Numbered from the stretch's first letter, positions 18,735-27,676 are shown. The stretch is DNA of 64,000 bases from Flavobacteriaceae bacterium (GCA_002707025.1 PALG01000033.1:1-64000); one strand, 5' to 3'. Program-made: numbers and translations. Notes: a model not told the origin generated them from the sequence alone.

Positions 18735-20612
18735 ATGAATTATGTAATCAACGGCAAATTGTATGCTTCAATTTGCGACAACCAAAGAAAACCCTTAGCC
18801 CATACCAAAATTAGGGTCTATGCGCTGGAGGAAAAAGAAAATGCGTTAGCTGCATTCACTTCGGCCCAAAGCAAGGAAGTAAGTAAAGTATATGAAGAAA
18901 AGGATATTAAATCCCGCAAAAGCACGCTCCTTGCAGAAACCACCACCGATGCAAATGGTGCTTATTCGATCACGATTAATGGTAAAAAGCAAAAATATAA
19001 TGGGGAACCCATAGCTATGGTGGCTTATTATGAGGAAATTCCGGAATACGGGCAGGAAAGCGTTTCATTGCCTAACGGATTTAAGCCTTTTGAAGTGCTT
19101 CTGGACATTATTCAGCCCAAATGGAGGGAAAGTGACCTAGGTCTTGTGGCAGGGTGGAACTACACCCTACTAAGAAGAATTTGGTGTTACATTCTCAAGC
19201 GGTTGGATATTTGGGTAATCTGTGGTACCGTTTTAAATTGTGAGTCGCAAGCCCCAATATCGGGTATCGAAGTTATTGCCATGGACGATGACATTATCAC
19301 CGATGATCGCCTAGGAAGTTCCGTGACCGATGAAAATGGACGTTTCTGTATTTACTATCGTTCTATCGATTTTAAAAAGACCTTCCTTTCCCCTTTTATT
19401 AATGTAGAAACTACCCCTATTTTTAGTTTTGATAATGGCCCCGATGTGTACTTTAAATTTGCTGCTGGCGGAAGTATTTTCTTTGAAGAGGCTTCTTCCG
19501 AAGCCCAAAAAACCAGCCGTAAAAATATTGGAAACTGTTTTTGTGTTTTCTTATGCCTAAAAGAAGCGCCCGAGGTCACGCAAGACCCTCCCGCTGCATT
19601 TTATCAAATAGGCTATGCACGAAAATACCATCCGGTACTAAATATCGATCCCGCGACTGGAAAAACAACCGGAAAATCGGAAGCTGGCTGGAATGACCAG
19701 GCCTTTTACAATACCTTGGATTTAAGGGGTTCGCTTTCCAAAAAGCTGAATGGCCAGCCCGTAGAGTATAAATTTGAATATGCCGAAGTGAGCAATCCTA
19801 CCGTAGCAGTCTCTTCCATTCCCGCTTCCAGTTGGGTCGAGGTACAGGAAAGTGATATGGCTAAGAATGAAATAGGGACACGGATACTTTCCCTCTTTCC
19901 GGAGATTAAGTACGTTTCTTATGCGATTGGCGGTACCGATTCGGTGACGCCCTTCGGAAATGAAAAAAAGGTGTTGTTTAACGGAAACTGGGTTCAAGTA
20001 CCTCAGGAAACGGGTATATTTGACATTCATTTTAACGGTTCCCTCATTAAACTGATAAGCAGCAAACTTGCCAGTGGAACGGTGGATAAATCGGGATTGA
20101 CTCAAGGAACCTCCTCTGCCCCGTTAGAGCAAAATCGTTACTTTGCCCTACGCATGTGGAAACGGGAGCAAGGAAATGACGCGACCAAAGTAGTATCGGG
20201 TTTCTCAAGGCCTATTGCTATTTTTAATACCCAATATGAAAATGTACCCCAGGGAGGCTCTTGGCTGCCCAGTAGTTCCAAAGAATTGGGGATTGCCAGT
20301 GTTGACCTTCAAGAATTGATTGGAGGGGGTTGTAACAAAATTGGCAATGCGATTCATGTAAAATATACTGCCGCCAACCCTAATTTAGGGAAGGTGTCCA
20401 TTGATTTTACAGGTCAAGGTGCTACCAATTACTTTCAGCCTATTGTATTCACGACTCCAGGGGAAGAAGCTTTTGGGACTTCCAGTTATTTAGGGGATTT
20501 TAATGCTTTAAAGCCCTGTGCTTATGAAATTCGCCTCAATGCAGCGTTACACCTCACCGATGGGGAAATGCAACATCCGGGTATTTGGGATCGGGTGCTT
20601 TTCTGTCGATAA
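18735..20612 (+). CDS. Unrecognised 625-residue protein with two transthyretin-like segments
   Basis: I do not recognise the family. There is no signal peptide or lipobox, and the N terminus (MNYVINGKLYASICDNQ) already looks like a beta-strand. Two stretches resemble carboxypeptidase-regulatory or transthyretin-like beta sandwiches: about residues 4-95 (ending TTTDANGAYSITI) and 165-215 (VTDENGRFCIYY), with a shared strand-D-x-NG-strand turn. The stretch from about 130 to 165 contains aromatic and basic residues (LLRRIWCYILKRLDIW). The C-terminal half (about 285-625) includes a cysteine-containing segment GNCFCVFLCL and the sequence GGGCNKIGNAIHV, with no catalytic motif I can name. It is probably its own transcription unit with a terminator at 20638-20671. 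Confidence 0.75.
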   Translation: MNYVINGKLYASICDNQRKPLAHTKIRVYALEEKENALAAFTSAQSKEVSKVYEEKDIKSRKSTLLAETTTDANGAYSITINGKKQKYNGEPIAMVAYYEEIPEYGQESVSLPNGFKPFEVLLDIIQPKWRESDLGLVAGWNYTLLRRIWCYILKRLDIWVICGTVLNCESQAPISGIEVIAMDDDIITDDRLGSSVTDENGRFCIYYRSIDFKKTFLSPFINVETTPIFSFDNGPDVYFKFAAGGSIFFEEASSEAQKTSRKNIGNCFCVFLCLKEAPEVTQDPPAAFYQIGYARKYHPVLNIDPATGKTTGKSEAGWNDQAFYNTLDLRGSLSKKLNGQPVEYKFEYAEVSNPTVAVSSIPASSWVEVQESDMAKNEIGTRILSLFPEIKYVSYAIGGTDSVTPFGNEKKVLFNGNWVQVPQETGIFDIHFNGSLIKLISSKLASGTVDKSGLTQGTSSAPLEQNRYFALRMWKREQGNDATKVVSGFSRPIAIFNTQYENVPQGGSWLPSSSKELGIASVDLQELIGGGCNKIGNAIHVKYTAANPNLGKVSIDFTGQGATNYFQPIVFTTPGEEAFGTSSYLGDFNALKPCAYEIRLNAALHLTDGEMQHPGIWDRVLFCR

Positions 20613-20637
20613 GCGAACTAGCTAACCGCTGTTTTTT

Positions 20638-20671
20638 AAACGGTCGGAAGCCAACGAGCTTTCGGCCGTTT
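20638..20671 (+). terminator. Probable terminator of the 625-residue protein gene
   Basis: A 14 bp stem (aaacggtcggaagc with gctttcggccgttt, G-T wobbles included) and a 6 nt loop are followed by only a short T run (the T run overlaps the stem end). It lies 26 bp after the stop codon. Confidence 0.65.
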
Positions 20672-20725
20672 TCCAATAAGGGATTTTTTTGTATCTTGTC
20701 TATAACTCCCCAAAAAATTACTGTT

Positions 20726-22180
20726 ATGAGAGCTATTTTATTTTTTCTTTTGGGAGTACTTTCCACGATTTCATTTTCTCAAGACGGAAGCCCTGACCTC
20801 TCTTTTGGAAATAATGGCGTATGGGTTCATGAGCTTTCTGGTGACAACCATTTTGTAGAAGATTTTGTTGAAACGGAAACAGGACAAATTCTAGTCATTT
20901 TTAAAACGAACCTTCCTTCTGAAAACCTAATACGGGTCATCGCCTTTACGGAAACGGGCGCCATCGATTCTTCTTTTGCCAATGATGGATTATTGGTATT
21001 GCCTTATGCATATTTTGACACCTATAACCTTAAAATACATGCGCTGGCTGATGGAAAATTTTTAATAAGCCGAACAGAGAATAATATTTTGTTCCTTTCC
21101 AGGTTTTTAAATAATGGTGCTATAGACATCACTTTTGGAAATAGCGGTACTTTACAGCCTTTTTCGAATGAAATCCATAGCGGTTTTTCAGTAAGTATGG
21201 AAGATCCCTATTTGCTTACCCTAGGATTGGATAATTCTGGTGCGGAAAAACAACTACTTTTAAAAAAGTTTGATGCTAACGGAACCCTAGACACGAGTTT
21301 TGGGGATAATGGATTGGCTAGCTATACCCTAGGTGATGTTTCGAACCCTTCGGCAGGTAATTTAATTAGTTTTGGCACCTACATTTATTTTGGGATAACA
21401 TACACCCAAAATTCAAACCCTTTCAAAAAGATCATTCGGTTTTTATCCAATGGGGTTATTGATGGTGCCTTTGGTGAAAATGGTGCTATAATCAATCCTA
21501 TTGAAGAAGAATACAATACTCACTTTTCGATATTTGAAAATGGAAGTTTTTTGATTGGAGGAAGTTATTACGATAATTCTTCGGAAACCTTATATAGAAA
21601 AACCATAAAGCTCGACCCTCAAGGAGTTTTGATAGAAAATTTTGGGGATAATGGTTTCATAGAAGATTTTACGCAAGGAATGATACAGGAAAATCAAAGA
21701 TTTCTTTGCCATTCCAACTTTTCCGATTGGGAAGGGGGCATCACTCCTAACTATGGCCGATTTTTTTCGAACGGTGCTTCAGATAGTTCTTTTCAATTTC
21801 AATATAATTATTTGGAGCTGGGCTCTGTGGTAGGCAAACTATTGCAAAGTGGCAAACTACTTCTCGTGGGAACCGATATATGGTATAATGGCCCCGAAAT
21901 TAATATCGTCTTACAGCGCTATAATAACGACCCCTTGGAAGTTAACGAGGTAGCATCCCAGAGCGCATATATGAGTCCAAATCCCTCTTCCTCTATATTT
22001 ACAGTTTATTCCAATATCCCTTTTGAAAGGACGCCTTATCAAGTATTTGATGTTTCAGGAAAAAAAATAAAAGAAGGGTTTTTAACCGGCCAGAACCCTA
22101 GTATTGACCTAAGTCATTTTGAAGCAGGCATATACTTTATGAAGTTTGGCTCAAATACCTTTAAACTACTTAAAACATAA
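20726..22180 (+). CDS. Secreted Delta-60 repeat protein with T9SS type A sorting domain
   Basis: This is a 484-residue secreted protein. The ATG at 20726 begins a clean signal peptide (MRAILFFLLGVLSTISFSQ), so the longer frame upstream is rejected. Repeats of about 55 residues carry the Delta-60 signature D-x-(S/T)F-x-x-x-G: LSFGNNGVW, SSFANDGLL, ITFGNSGTL, TSFGDNGLA and GAFGENGAI, predicting a beta-propeller or solenoid fold. The C-terminal ~75 residues form a type A T9SS domain (SPNPSSSIFTVYSN, then YQVFDVSGKKI, and a final KLLKT). Ligand and role are unknown. Confidence 0.9.
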   Translation: MRAILFFLLGVLSTISFSQDGSPDLSFGNNGVWVHELSGDNHFVEDFVETETGQILVIFKTNLPSENLIRVIAFTETGAIDSSFANDGLLVLPYAYFDTYNLKIHALADGKFLISRTENNILFLSRFLNNGAIDITFGNSGTLQPFSNEIHSGFSVSMEDPYLLTLGLDNSGAEKQLLLKKFDANGTLDTSFGDNGLASYTLGDVSNPSAGNLISFGTYIYFGITYTQNSNPFKKIIRFLSNGVIDGAFGENGAIINPIEEEYNTHFSIFENGSFLIGGSYYDNSSETLYRKTIKLDPQGVLIENFGDNGFIEDFTQGMIQENQRFLCHSNFSDWEGGITPNYGRFFSNGASDSSFQFQYNYLELGSVVGKLLQSGKLLLVGTDIWYNGPEINIVLQRYNNDPLEVNEVASQSAYMSPNPSSSIFTVYSNIPFERTPYQVFDVSGKKIKEGFLTGQNPSIDLSHFEAGIYFMKFGSNTFKLLKT

Positions 22181-22181
22181 T

Positions 22182-22772
22182 ATGCCCTTAGTCCCACCGC
22201 TTTCTCCAGAACACGATCCCGAAACACAACAATTGGCCGAATTTTTTAACGAAACCCTTGGCTTCTGCCCTAATAGTGTCCTTACCATGCAACGGCGGCC
22301 AGCCATAAGTAAAGCCTTTATTAATTTAAACAAAGCTGTCATGGCCAATGAAGGGCGGGTCACTTCCGCTTTAAAAAGAATGATTGCTTGGGTAAGTAGC
22401 AATGCAACGGGTTGCAGGTATTGCCAAGCCCACGCCATTCGTGCGGCAGAACGCTATGGCGCGGAGCAGGAAAAGTTGGACCATATCTGGGAATATGCCA
22501 CCCATCCCGCTTTTAGTGAAGCTGAAAGAGCGGCTTTGGATTTTTCCCTAAAAGCCTCCCAAGTGCCCAATCGGGTGGACGAAACCCTCAAGAAAAGGCT
22601 CTACGAACATTGGGACGAAGGCGAAATTGTGGAAATGCTAGGGGTCATTTCATTGTTCGGCTACCTCAACCGCTGGAACGATAGTATGGGGACTTCCATT
22701 GAGCCAGGAGCGGTGGAAAGTGGCGAAAAATATTTAGGAAAACACGGTTGGGAAAAGGGGAAGCACGGTTAA
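22182..22772 (+). CDS. Carboxymuconolactone decarboxylase/AhpD-like protein
   Basis: The 196-residue all-helical protein carries the AhpD-type motif TGCRYCQAHAIRAAERYG (CxxC plus His), the active-site signature of alkylhydroperoxidase-like members. It therefore probably takes part in thiol-dependent peroxide reduction or a related reaction, though it may be a carboxymuconolactone-decarboxylase family enzyme with another substrate. I use the ATG at 22182, which follows the upstream stop immediately; the TTG at 22146 would lie inside the upstream gene. It ends directly against convergent rsmI, with no bases between the stops. Confidence 0.87.
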   Translation: MPLVPPLSPEHDPETQQLAEFFNETLGFCPNSVLTMQRRPAISKAFINLNKAVMANEGRVTSALKRMIAWVSSNATGCRYCQAHAIRAAERYGAEQEKLDHIWEYATHPAFSEAERAALDFSLKASQVPNRVDETLKKRLYEHWDEGEIVEMLGVISLFGYLNRWNDSMGTSIEPGAVESGEKYLGKHGWEKGKHG

Positions 22773-23441
22773 TTATTTCCCTGAAACTATAATGACGATC
22801 TCCCCTTTGGGAGGTTTTTTTTCAAAATGCTGAAATACTTCCGAGACTGTTCCCCTTACTGTCTCTTCATGCAATTTAGAAAGCTCCCGGGATACCGAAA
22901 TTTGTCTTTCTTCACCAAAATATTCCAAGAAATGCGACAAGGTTTTTAAAAGCTTGTGCGGCGATTCATAAAAAACCATGGTTCGGGTTTCTTCGGCCAA
23001 TTGCTGCATTCGGGTTTGGCGACCTTTTTTTACGGGTAAAAATCCTTCAAAAACAAAACGGTCATTGGGCAGTCCGCTGTTCACCAGCGCTGGAACAAAG
23101 GCCGTGGCTCCGGGAAGGCACTCCACCTCTACCCCAGCCTCCACACAGGCACGGGTGAGTAAAAAACCGGGGTCACTTATGGCGGGGGTTCCGGCGTCAC
23201 TTATTAGGGCAATTTCCTGTCCTGATTCAATTTTCGCTACGATGCCCGCTACAGTTTTATGTTCGTTGTGCATGTGGTGCGATTGCATGGGCGTGGTAAT
23301 CTCAAAATGCTTCAGCAGTTTCCCACTGGTACGGGTGTCTTCTGCAAGGATAAGGTCCACTTCCTGAAGCACTTTCACCGCACGAAAGGTCATGTCCTTA
23401 AGATTTCCGATGGGCGTGGGAACCAAATAGAGCTTTGCCAT
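22773..23441 (-). CDS. rsmI: 16S rRNA (cytidine(1402)-2'-O)-methyltransferase
   Basis: This SAM-dependent methyltransferase modifies C1402 in the ribosomal decoding centre. The 222 residues carry the tetrapyrrole-methylase fold motifs: LVPTPIGNLKDMT at the start, AEDTRTSGKLL, LISDAGTPAISDPG, CLPGATAFVPALVNSGLP and FVFEGFLPVKKGRQ. It is slightly shorter than the E. coli protein because the C-terminal extension is missing, as is common in Bacteroidota. The 253-residue unknown gene starts upstream and ends 6 bp before it, suggesting co-transcription. Confidence 0.95.
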   Translation of the reverse strand: MAKLYLVPTPIGNLKDMTFRAVKVLQEVDLILAEDTRTSGKLLKHFEITTPMQSHHMHNEHKTVAGIVAKIESGQEIALISDAGTPAISDPGFLLTRACVEAGVEVECLPGATAFVPALVNSGLPNDRFVFEGFLPVKKGRQTRMQQLAEETRTMVFYESPHKLLKTLSHFLEYFGEERQISVSRELSKLHEETVRGTVSEVFQHFEKKPPKGEIVIIVSGK

Positions 23442-23447
23442 ACATCT

Positions 23448-24209
23448 TTAATTGAATTTTTTCTCCACTAAAGTCAAAAACCGATCTGCAACCTCCTCTT
23501 TTTCCAACCAATAATTGTAATCGGGCTTAACCTTTCCATTGATAAAATCCTGAGCTTCCTCAAAAGTGGATAAGGTGTTAATCTGCGAAATGACCCGCGT
23601 AAAATCATCGGCATTGCCGTCGAAAAGATGTTTTGTAAAAGCCAATCGGTCGTTTAACCCAATGGTAAAGCCTTGGTTCACACTGTCGTTAATGGATTTG
23701 GGTTTTTCTGAAGAAGGCGTCGCAATAGGTTTCGGTTTCGGCGCGGGCTCTTCTTTTGAAGCCATAGGAGCACTTGGGGGTTTCACCGCTTCCTTTCGTT
23801 CAAAAACGGGCATTTCCTTATAGTGTGAGGCAAACTCTTCCAGGTCGTTTTTCTGAAGTTTTTTCTCGGGAAGGACACGTTTCAGTAATTCATCTACATT
23901 TTGTGCTTCCTCGGGCATCTGGGCTACAATATCCTTTATTTTTTCAATGGCAGGCTCAATGAGTTCCTCCTTATTTTCGGGTTGTGGGACAGGCTGCGGA
24001 TCGTCAAACCAGTTTTGCTCCCGATAGGTTTTAGAGTCTACCGATTCCTCTTGTTCTGCGGAAACTTGTCTTTCCAAATATTCCAACACCAATAGGTTTT
24101 CATACAACTCCCTTGCAGAATTTTTCAATGCAGCAGTAGTCAATGAACTCTCTTCCGAAGCAATTCGTTGCGCTAATTCCCGTAATCTTTCCTCAAGTTT
24201 CTTCTTCAT
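23448..24209 (-). CDS. Conserved unknown protein with coiled-coil N terminus and Pro/Lys-rich linker
   Basis: The function is not recognised. The N-terminal ~50 residues (KKKLEERLRELAQRIASEE...) look like an amphipathic helix or coiled coil. Residues ~80-165 are acidic and helical. Residues ~140-175 are rich in Pro and Lys, without a fold. The C-terminal ~80 residues (from GLNDRLAFTKHLFDG, then TFEEAQDFING, to the end) look globular. No signal peptide or membrane segment is seen. It ends 6 bp before rsmI in the same direction and starts back-to-back with tdk, an arrangement that suggests a conserved gene pair rather than a spurious frame. It could be an adaptor protein, but that is a guess. 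Confidence 0.8.
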   Translation of the reverse strand: MKKKLEERLRELAQRIASEESSLTTAALKNSARELYENLLVLEYLERQVSAEQEESVDSKTYREQNWFDDPQPVPQPENKEELIEPAIEKIKDIVAQMPEEAQNVDELLKRVLPEKKLQKNDLEEFASHYKEMPVFERKEAVKPPSAPMASKEEPAPKPKPIATPSSEKPKSINDSVNQGFTIGLNDRLAFTKHLFDGNADDFTRVISQINTLSTFEEAQDFINGKVKPDYNYWLEKEEVADRFLTLVEKKFN

Positions 24210-24249
24210 AACTTTTCCAATTATTCTGCAATGCTATTTTTTGTTTTGT

Positions 24250-24280
24250 TAAATTTACGCATCCTATATGGAAACGTCAA
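24250..24280 (-). promoter_or_regulatory. Probable promoter of the 253-residue unknown gene and rsmI
   Basis: On the minus strand a TTG (24278-24280) is followed 20 bp later by TAAATTTA (24250-24257), close to the -33/-7 consensus. The box lies 40 bp before the start codon. Confidence 0.5.
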
Positions 24281-24309
24281 AGAAATCTTTTTTATTCTAA
24301 AATCGAATT

Positions 24310-24948
24310 ATGTTTCTCGAAAATACAGTAAATCAAAAAGAGCAGTTTGGGTGGATTGAGGTGATTTGTGGTTCTATGTTTTCGGGAAAAACCGAAGAAT
24401 TGATACGAAGGCTGAAACGTGCCCAGTTTGCCCGCCAAAAGGTGGAGATTTTTAAACCCGCCATAGATGTTCGCTACGATGAGGATAAGGTGATTTCCCA
24501 TGATAGCAACGAAATACGCTCTACCCCTGTTCCTGCTGCCGCCAACATTCCCATTTTGGCCGATGGCTGCGATGTGATTGGTATTGACGAGGCACAGTTT
24601 TTCGATGACGAAATTGTCAAGGTTTGTAACGATCTGGCCAATCAAGGGATGCGGGTAATTGTAGCCGGTCTGGATATGGACTTTAAAGGAAATCCATTCG
24701 GCCCCATGCCGGCGTTGATGGCTACAGCAGAATACGTGACCAAGGTACATGCCGTTTGTACCCGAACGGGTAATTTGGCAAATTACAGTTATCGGAAATC
24801 CCAAAATGATGATTTGGTCTTACTAGGAGAAACTGAAGAGTACGAACCCCTAAGCCGTGCCGCTTTTTATAAAGCCATGCTTCGTGAAAAGGTAAGAAAA
24901 ATGGAGGTCCGAGATCCCGAGCAACTTCCTGGAAAAAAACAAGCGTAG
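24310..24948 (+). CDS. tdk: Thymidine kinase, type II
   Basis: This enzyme phosphorylates thymidine with ATP in the nucleotide-salvage pathway. The protein is 212 residues with P-loop GSMFSGKTEELIRR near residue 25, the DEAQFF motif near 95, and the lid/substrate region near 150-175. The usual C-terminal zinc site of type II enzymes needs four cysteines. Here only one Cys (HAVCTRTG) is present and the position of the others is filled by other residues (YEPLSRAAF), so the zinc site is lost or replaced. alr follows 1 nt after its stop, suggesting an operon. Confidence 0.94.
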   Translation: MFLENTVNQKEQFGWIEVICGSMFSGKTEELIRRLKRAQFARQKVEIFKPAIDVRYDEDKVISHDSNEIRSTPVPAAANIPILADGCDVIGIDEAQFFDDEIVKVCNDLANQGMRVIVAGLDMDFKGNPFGPMPALMATAEYVTKVHAVCTRTGNLANYSYRKSQNDDLVLLGETEEYEPLSRAAFYKAMLREKVRKMEVRDPEQLPGKKQA

Positions 24949-24949
24949 T

Positions 24950-26071
24950 ATGTCGCAGTCGTCTTCAAAAGCTACAGAAACCATACTGGAAATAGACTTA
25001 AATGCACTTGATGCGAACTTTCGGTTTTTAAAATCTAAAATTCCCTCGGCAACAAAATTCATGGCCGTGGTGAAAGCATTTGCCTACGGAAGTGATTCCC
25101 AAATGGTCGCCAAGGAACTGGAAAGTTTGGGAGTAGACTATTTTGCAGTGGCCTATGCTTATGAAGGAAAGCTACTTCGCGAAGCAGGAGTCAGCGTCCC
25201 TATTTTGGTCTTGCATTCCCTTGAGGCAAATTTTGAAACTATTTTGGAGTCTTGTTTGGAGCCTAACCTTTACTCGGTAAAGATTTTAAAGGATTTTATC
25301 GCCTTTGCGGAAAAGCATCAGCAAAAAAACTATCCTATTCATCTTAAATTCAATTCAGGGCTGAATAGATTGGGTTTTTCAGAAAAAGAAATGGAAGATC
25401 TTGTTTCCCTTCTGAAAAAAACCAGAAGTGTTCGAGTGGCCTCTCTTTTTTCCCATTTAGCGGCCACGGAGGATCCTTCAGAAAAGGACTTCACTTTGAA
25501 ACAAATTGAACGCTTTGAAAATTGGGCAGCTTCCCTTTCAGAAACATTAGGCTACCAGCCACTCAAGCACACGGTGAACACTTCCGGGATTCTCAATTAT
25601 CCACAAGCGCACTTTGACATGGTTCGAAGTGGTATTGGTCTTTATGGTTTTGGCAATGAGGCAAAGTATCATTCCGCCTTAAAACCCATCGCTGCTTTAA
25701 AAACCATTATTTCCCAGATTCATGAATTACAAAAAGGAGAATCTTTAGGCTATAACAGAGGGTTTGTTGCGGAAAAATTTACCCGTACAGCCACCTTACC
25801 ATTAGGGCACGCCGACGGTATTGGCCGAATTTATGGCCACGGAAAAGGCTGGGTGACCATTCACGGGAAAAAGGCGCCTATTTTAGGGATTGTCTGTATG
25901 GATATGATCATGGTCGATGTAACTGAAATTCCTTGTGAAGAAGGGGATGAAGTGATTGTTTTTGGAGAAACCCATACGGCAGAAGACCTCGCTTCGAGCG
26001 CCAAAACCATTTCCTACGAATTGATTACCTCCATCTCTCAACGGGTAAAAAGAGTGATTTGCCGAAAATAG
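24950..26071 (+). CDS. alr: Alanine racemase
   Basis: This PLP enzyme makes D-alanine for peptidoglycan. The 373 residues show the PLP-lysine region MAVVKAFAYGSD (Lys42; the usual form is KANAYGHG), a TIM-barrel pattern and the C-terminal beta domain with the catalytic-tyrosine region ESLGYNRGFV. The racemase-specific GIVCMDMIMVDVTE motif follows. It abuts tdk by one nucleotide, so the two are probably co-transcribed. There is no N-terminal extension of the MurF-Alr fusion type known from other Bacteroidota; this copy stands alone. Confidence 0.94.
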   Translation: MSQSSSKATETILEIDLNALDANFRFLKSKIPSATKFMAVVKAFAYGSDSQMVAKELESLGVDYFAVAYAYEGKLLREAGVSVPILVLHSLEANFETILESCLEPNLYSVKILKDFIAFAEKHQQKNYPIHLKFNSGLNRLGFSEKEMEDLVSLLKKTRSVRVASLFSHLAATEDPSEKDFTLKQIERFENWAASLSETLGYQPLKHTVNTSGILNYPQAHFDMVRSGIGLYGFGNEAKYHSALKPIAALKTIISQIHELQKGESLGYNRGFVAEKFTRTATLPLGHADGIGRIYGHGKGWVTIHGKKAPILGIVCMDMIMVDVTEIPCEEGDEVIVFGETHTAEDLASSAKTISYELITSISQRVKRVICRK

Positions 26072-26152
26072 GGCGGTTCTCATTTGGAAAAGAATTTTAG
26101 TTCAAATTTTTGTGTAAATTAGTCTCTTATTAACTCTAAAACTAATCACATC

Positions 26153-26554
26153 ATGCTCAAGGAATTCAAAGAATTTGCAATGAAAGGCAATTTGGTCGAC
26201 ATTGCTGTAGGTTTTGTAATGGGTGCTGCTTTCAACAAAGTAGTTTCCTCATTTACTGGAGGTATTGTATCTCCTTTAATAGGATTGATCTTTAATTCAG
26301 ACTTCAAAGACTTAAGATATCAATTAAAAGAAGGAACTATGAATGATGCCGGAGAAATGGTAGGGGAAGTTTGGTTGGAATATGGAACCTTTTTAACCAA
26401 TGTTATCGATTTCATTATTGTAGCTTTTGTGATGTTTATGGTGGTAAAAGGAGTGAATAAAACGAAGAAGAAAAAAGAAGAAGCCCCTGCTCCAGATCCA
26501 GGCCCATCGGAATTGGATTTATTGAAGGAAATTAGGGATGCCCTTAAAAAATAA
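26153..26554 (+). CDS. mscL: Large-conductance mechanosensitive channel MscL
   Basis: The homopentameric inner-membrane channel opens under osmotic downshock. At 133 residues it matches the family. The N-terminal helix MLKEFKEFAMKGNLVDIAVGFVMGAAFNKVV is the conserved first part and gate-forming transmembrane 1. A loop follows, then transmembrane 2 (FLTNVIDFIIVAFVMFMVVKG), then a lysine-rich tail with the helix SELDLLKEIRDALKK. A good terminator lies downstream, and a GC-rich palindrome sits 5 bp beyond the stop. Confidence 0.96.
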   Translation: MLKEFKEFAMKGNLVDIAVGFVMGAAFNKVVSSFTGGIVSPLIGLIFNSDFKDLRYQLKEGTMNDAGEMVGEVWLEYGTFLTNVIDFIIVAFVMFMVVKGVNKTKKKKEEAPAPDPGPSELDLLKEIRDALKK

Positions 26555-26559
26555 TACGC

Positions 26560-26573
26560 GTAGCGGCCGCTAC
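26560..26573. repeat. Perfect 14 bp GC-rich palindrome after mscL
   Basis: GTAGCGGCCGCTAC reads the same on both strands and contains a NotI site, with an ACGCGT (MluI) hexamer overlapping its left edge. It lies between the mscL stop and its terminator. Such a GC-rich block stands out in this AT-rich DNA. Confidence 0.85.
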
Positions 26574-26592
26574 ACTGCATTATAAACCTTAA

Positions 26593-26622
26593 ACCCCTCT
26601 CTAAAAAGAGGGGTCTTTTTTT
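26593..26622 (+). terminator. Rho-independent terminator of mscL
   Basis: An 8 bp stem acccctct/agaggggt with a 6 nt loop is followed by C and seven T. Confidence 0.9.
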
Positions 26623-26630
26623 GCTTTTAA

Positions 26631-26664
26631 TTGGGAATTATTAACTGCTGATGCCTTATTTTTG
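26631..26664 (+). promoter_or_regulatory. Probable promoter of asd
   Basis: TTG (26631-26633), a 23 bp gap and TATTTTTG (26657-26664) match the Bacteroidota consensus at the long end of its spacing. The asd ATG follows 19 bp later. Confidence 0.6.
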
Positions 26665-26683
26665 AGGTCTAAAATTTCAACCT

Positions 26684-27676
26684 ATGAAAATAGCCGTGGT
26701 AGGAGCCACCGGGATGGTGGGCGAAGTGATGCTTCAGCTTTTGGCTGAACGAAAATTTCCTGTAACCGAATTGATTCCAGTCGCTTCAGAAAAATCGGTT
26801 GGGAAAAAAATTTCCTTTCAAGGAAAAGAATTCACCATTTCCTCCATAGAGTCTGCCATTGCAAAAAAACCGCAGATCGCTATTTTTTCAGCAGGGGGAG
26901 GAACCTCATTGGAGTGGGCTCCCAAGTTTGCTGAAGTGGGCACCACGGTAATTGACAATTCTTCCGCTTGGCGAATGGACCCTTCCAAAAAACTGATTGT
27001 TCCCGAAATCAATGCTTCCGAATTAACAAAGGAAGACAAGATCATTGCGAACCCCAACTGTTCGACAATTCAATTAGTAATGGCCTTGGCACCTCTTCAT
27101 AAAAAGTTCACCATGAAGAGAGTGGTTGTCTCCACCTACCAATCGGTTTCAGGAACGGGCGTTAAAGCCGTAAAGCAACTGGAAAATGAAATTGCAGGAG
27201 TAAAAGCTGAAATGGCTTACCCTTATCCCATTCATAAAAATGCGTTACCGCATTGCGATGTATTTGAAGAAAATGGGTACACCAAAGAAGAAATGAAACT
27301 GGCCCGGGAACCTCAGAAAATATTGAACGACCGAACCTTTTCGGTTACTGCCACCGCCGTTCGTATTCCTACGGCAGGAGGCCATAGCGAAGCGGTAAAC
27401 GTTGCGTTTCAAAACGATTTTGACCTTTCAGAAGTGCGCCGCATTTTACATGAAACTCCAGGAATTATTGTACAGGACAATCCCAGCACCAATACTTATC
27501 CCATGCCTATGTATGCACATCAAAAAGATGAGGTGTTTGTGGGAAGAATCCGAAGGGACGAAACGCAGCCCAATACACTAAATATGTGGATTGTAAGTGA
27601 TAACTTAAGAAAAGGAGCTGCGACCAATGCCATTCAAATAGCAGAATATTTGCTAGCCCAAAATTTAATTTCGTAA
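26684..27676 (+). CDS. asd: Aspartate-semialdehyde dehydrogenase
   Basis: This enzyme reduces aspartyl phosphate to the semialdehyde, feeding lysine, diaminopimelate (peptidoglycan), threonine and methionine synthesis. The 330 residues carry the NADP-binding GATGMVGEVM motif, a substrate segment (FSAGGGTS), catalytic Cys126 in NPNCSTIQ, and RIPTAGGHSEAVNV with the acid/base His. The length fits the bacterial homodimeric form. It is monocistronic, with its own promoter. Confidence 0.96.
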   Translation: MKIAVVGATGMVGEVMLQLLAERKFPVTELIPVASEKSVGKKISFQGKEFTISSIESAIAKKPQIAIFSAGGGTSLEWAPKFAEVGTTVIDNSSAWRMDPSKKLIVPEINASELTKEDKIIANPNCSTIQLVMALAPLHKKFTMKRVVVSTYQSVSGTGVKAVKQLENEIAGVKAEMAYPYPIHKNALPHCDVFEENGYTKEEMKLAREPQKILNDRTFSVTATAVRIPTAGGHSEAVNVAFQNDFDLSEVRRILHETPGIIVQDNPSTNTYPMPMYAHQKDEVFVGRIRRDETQPNTLNMWIVSDNLRKGAATNAIQIAEYLLAQNLIS

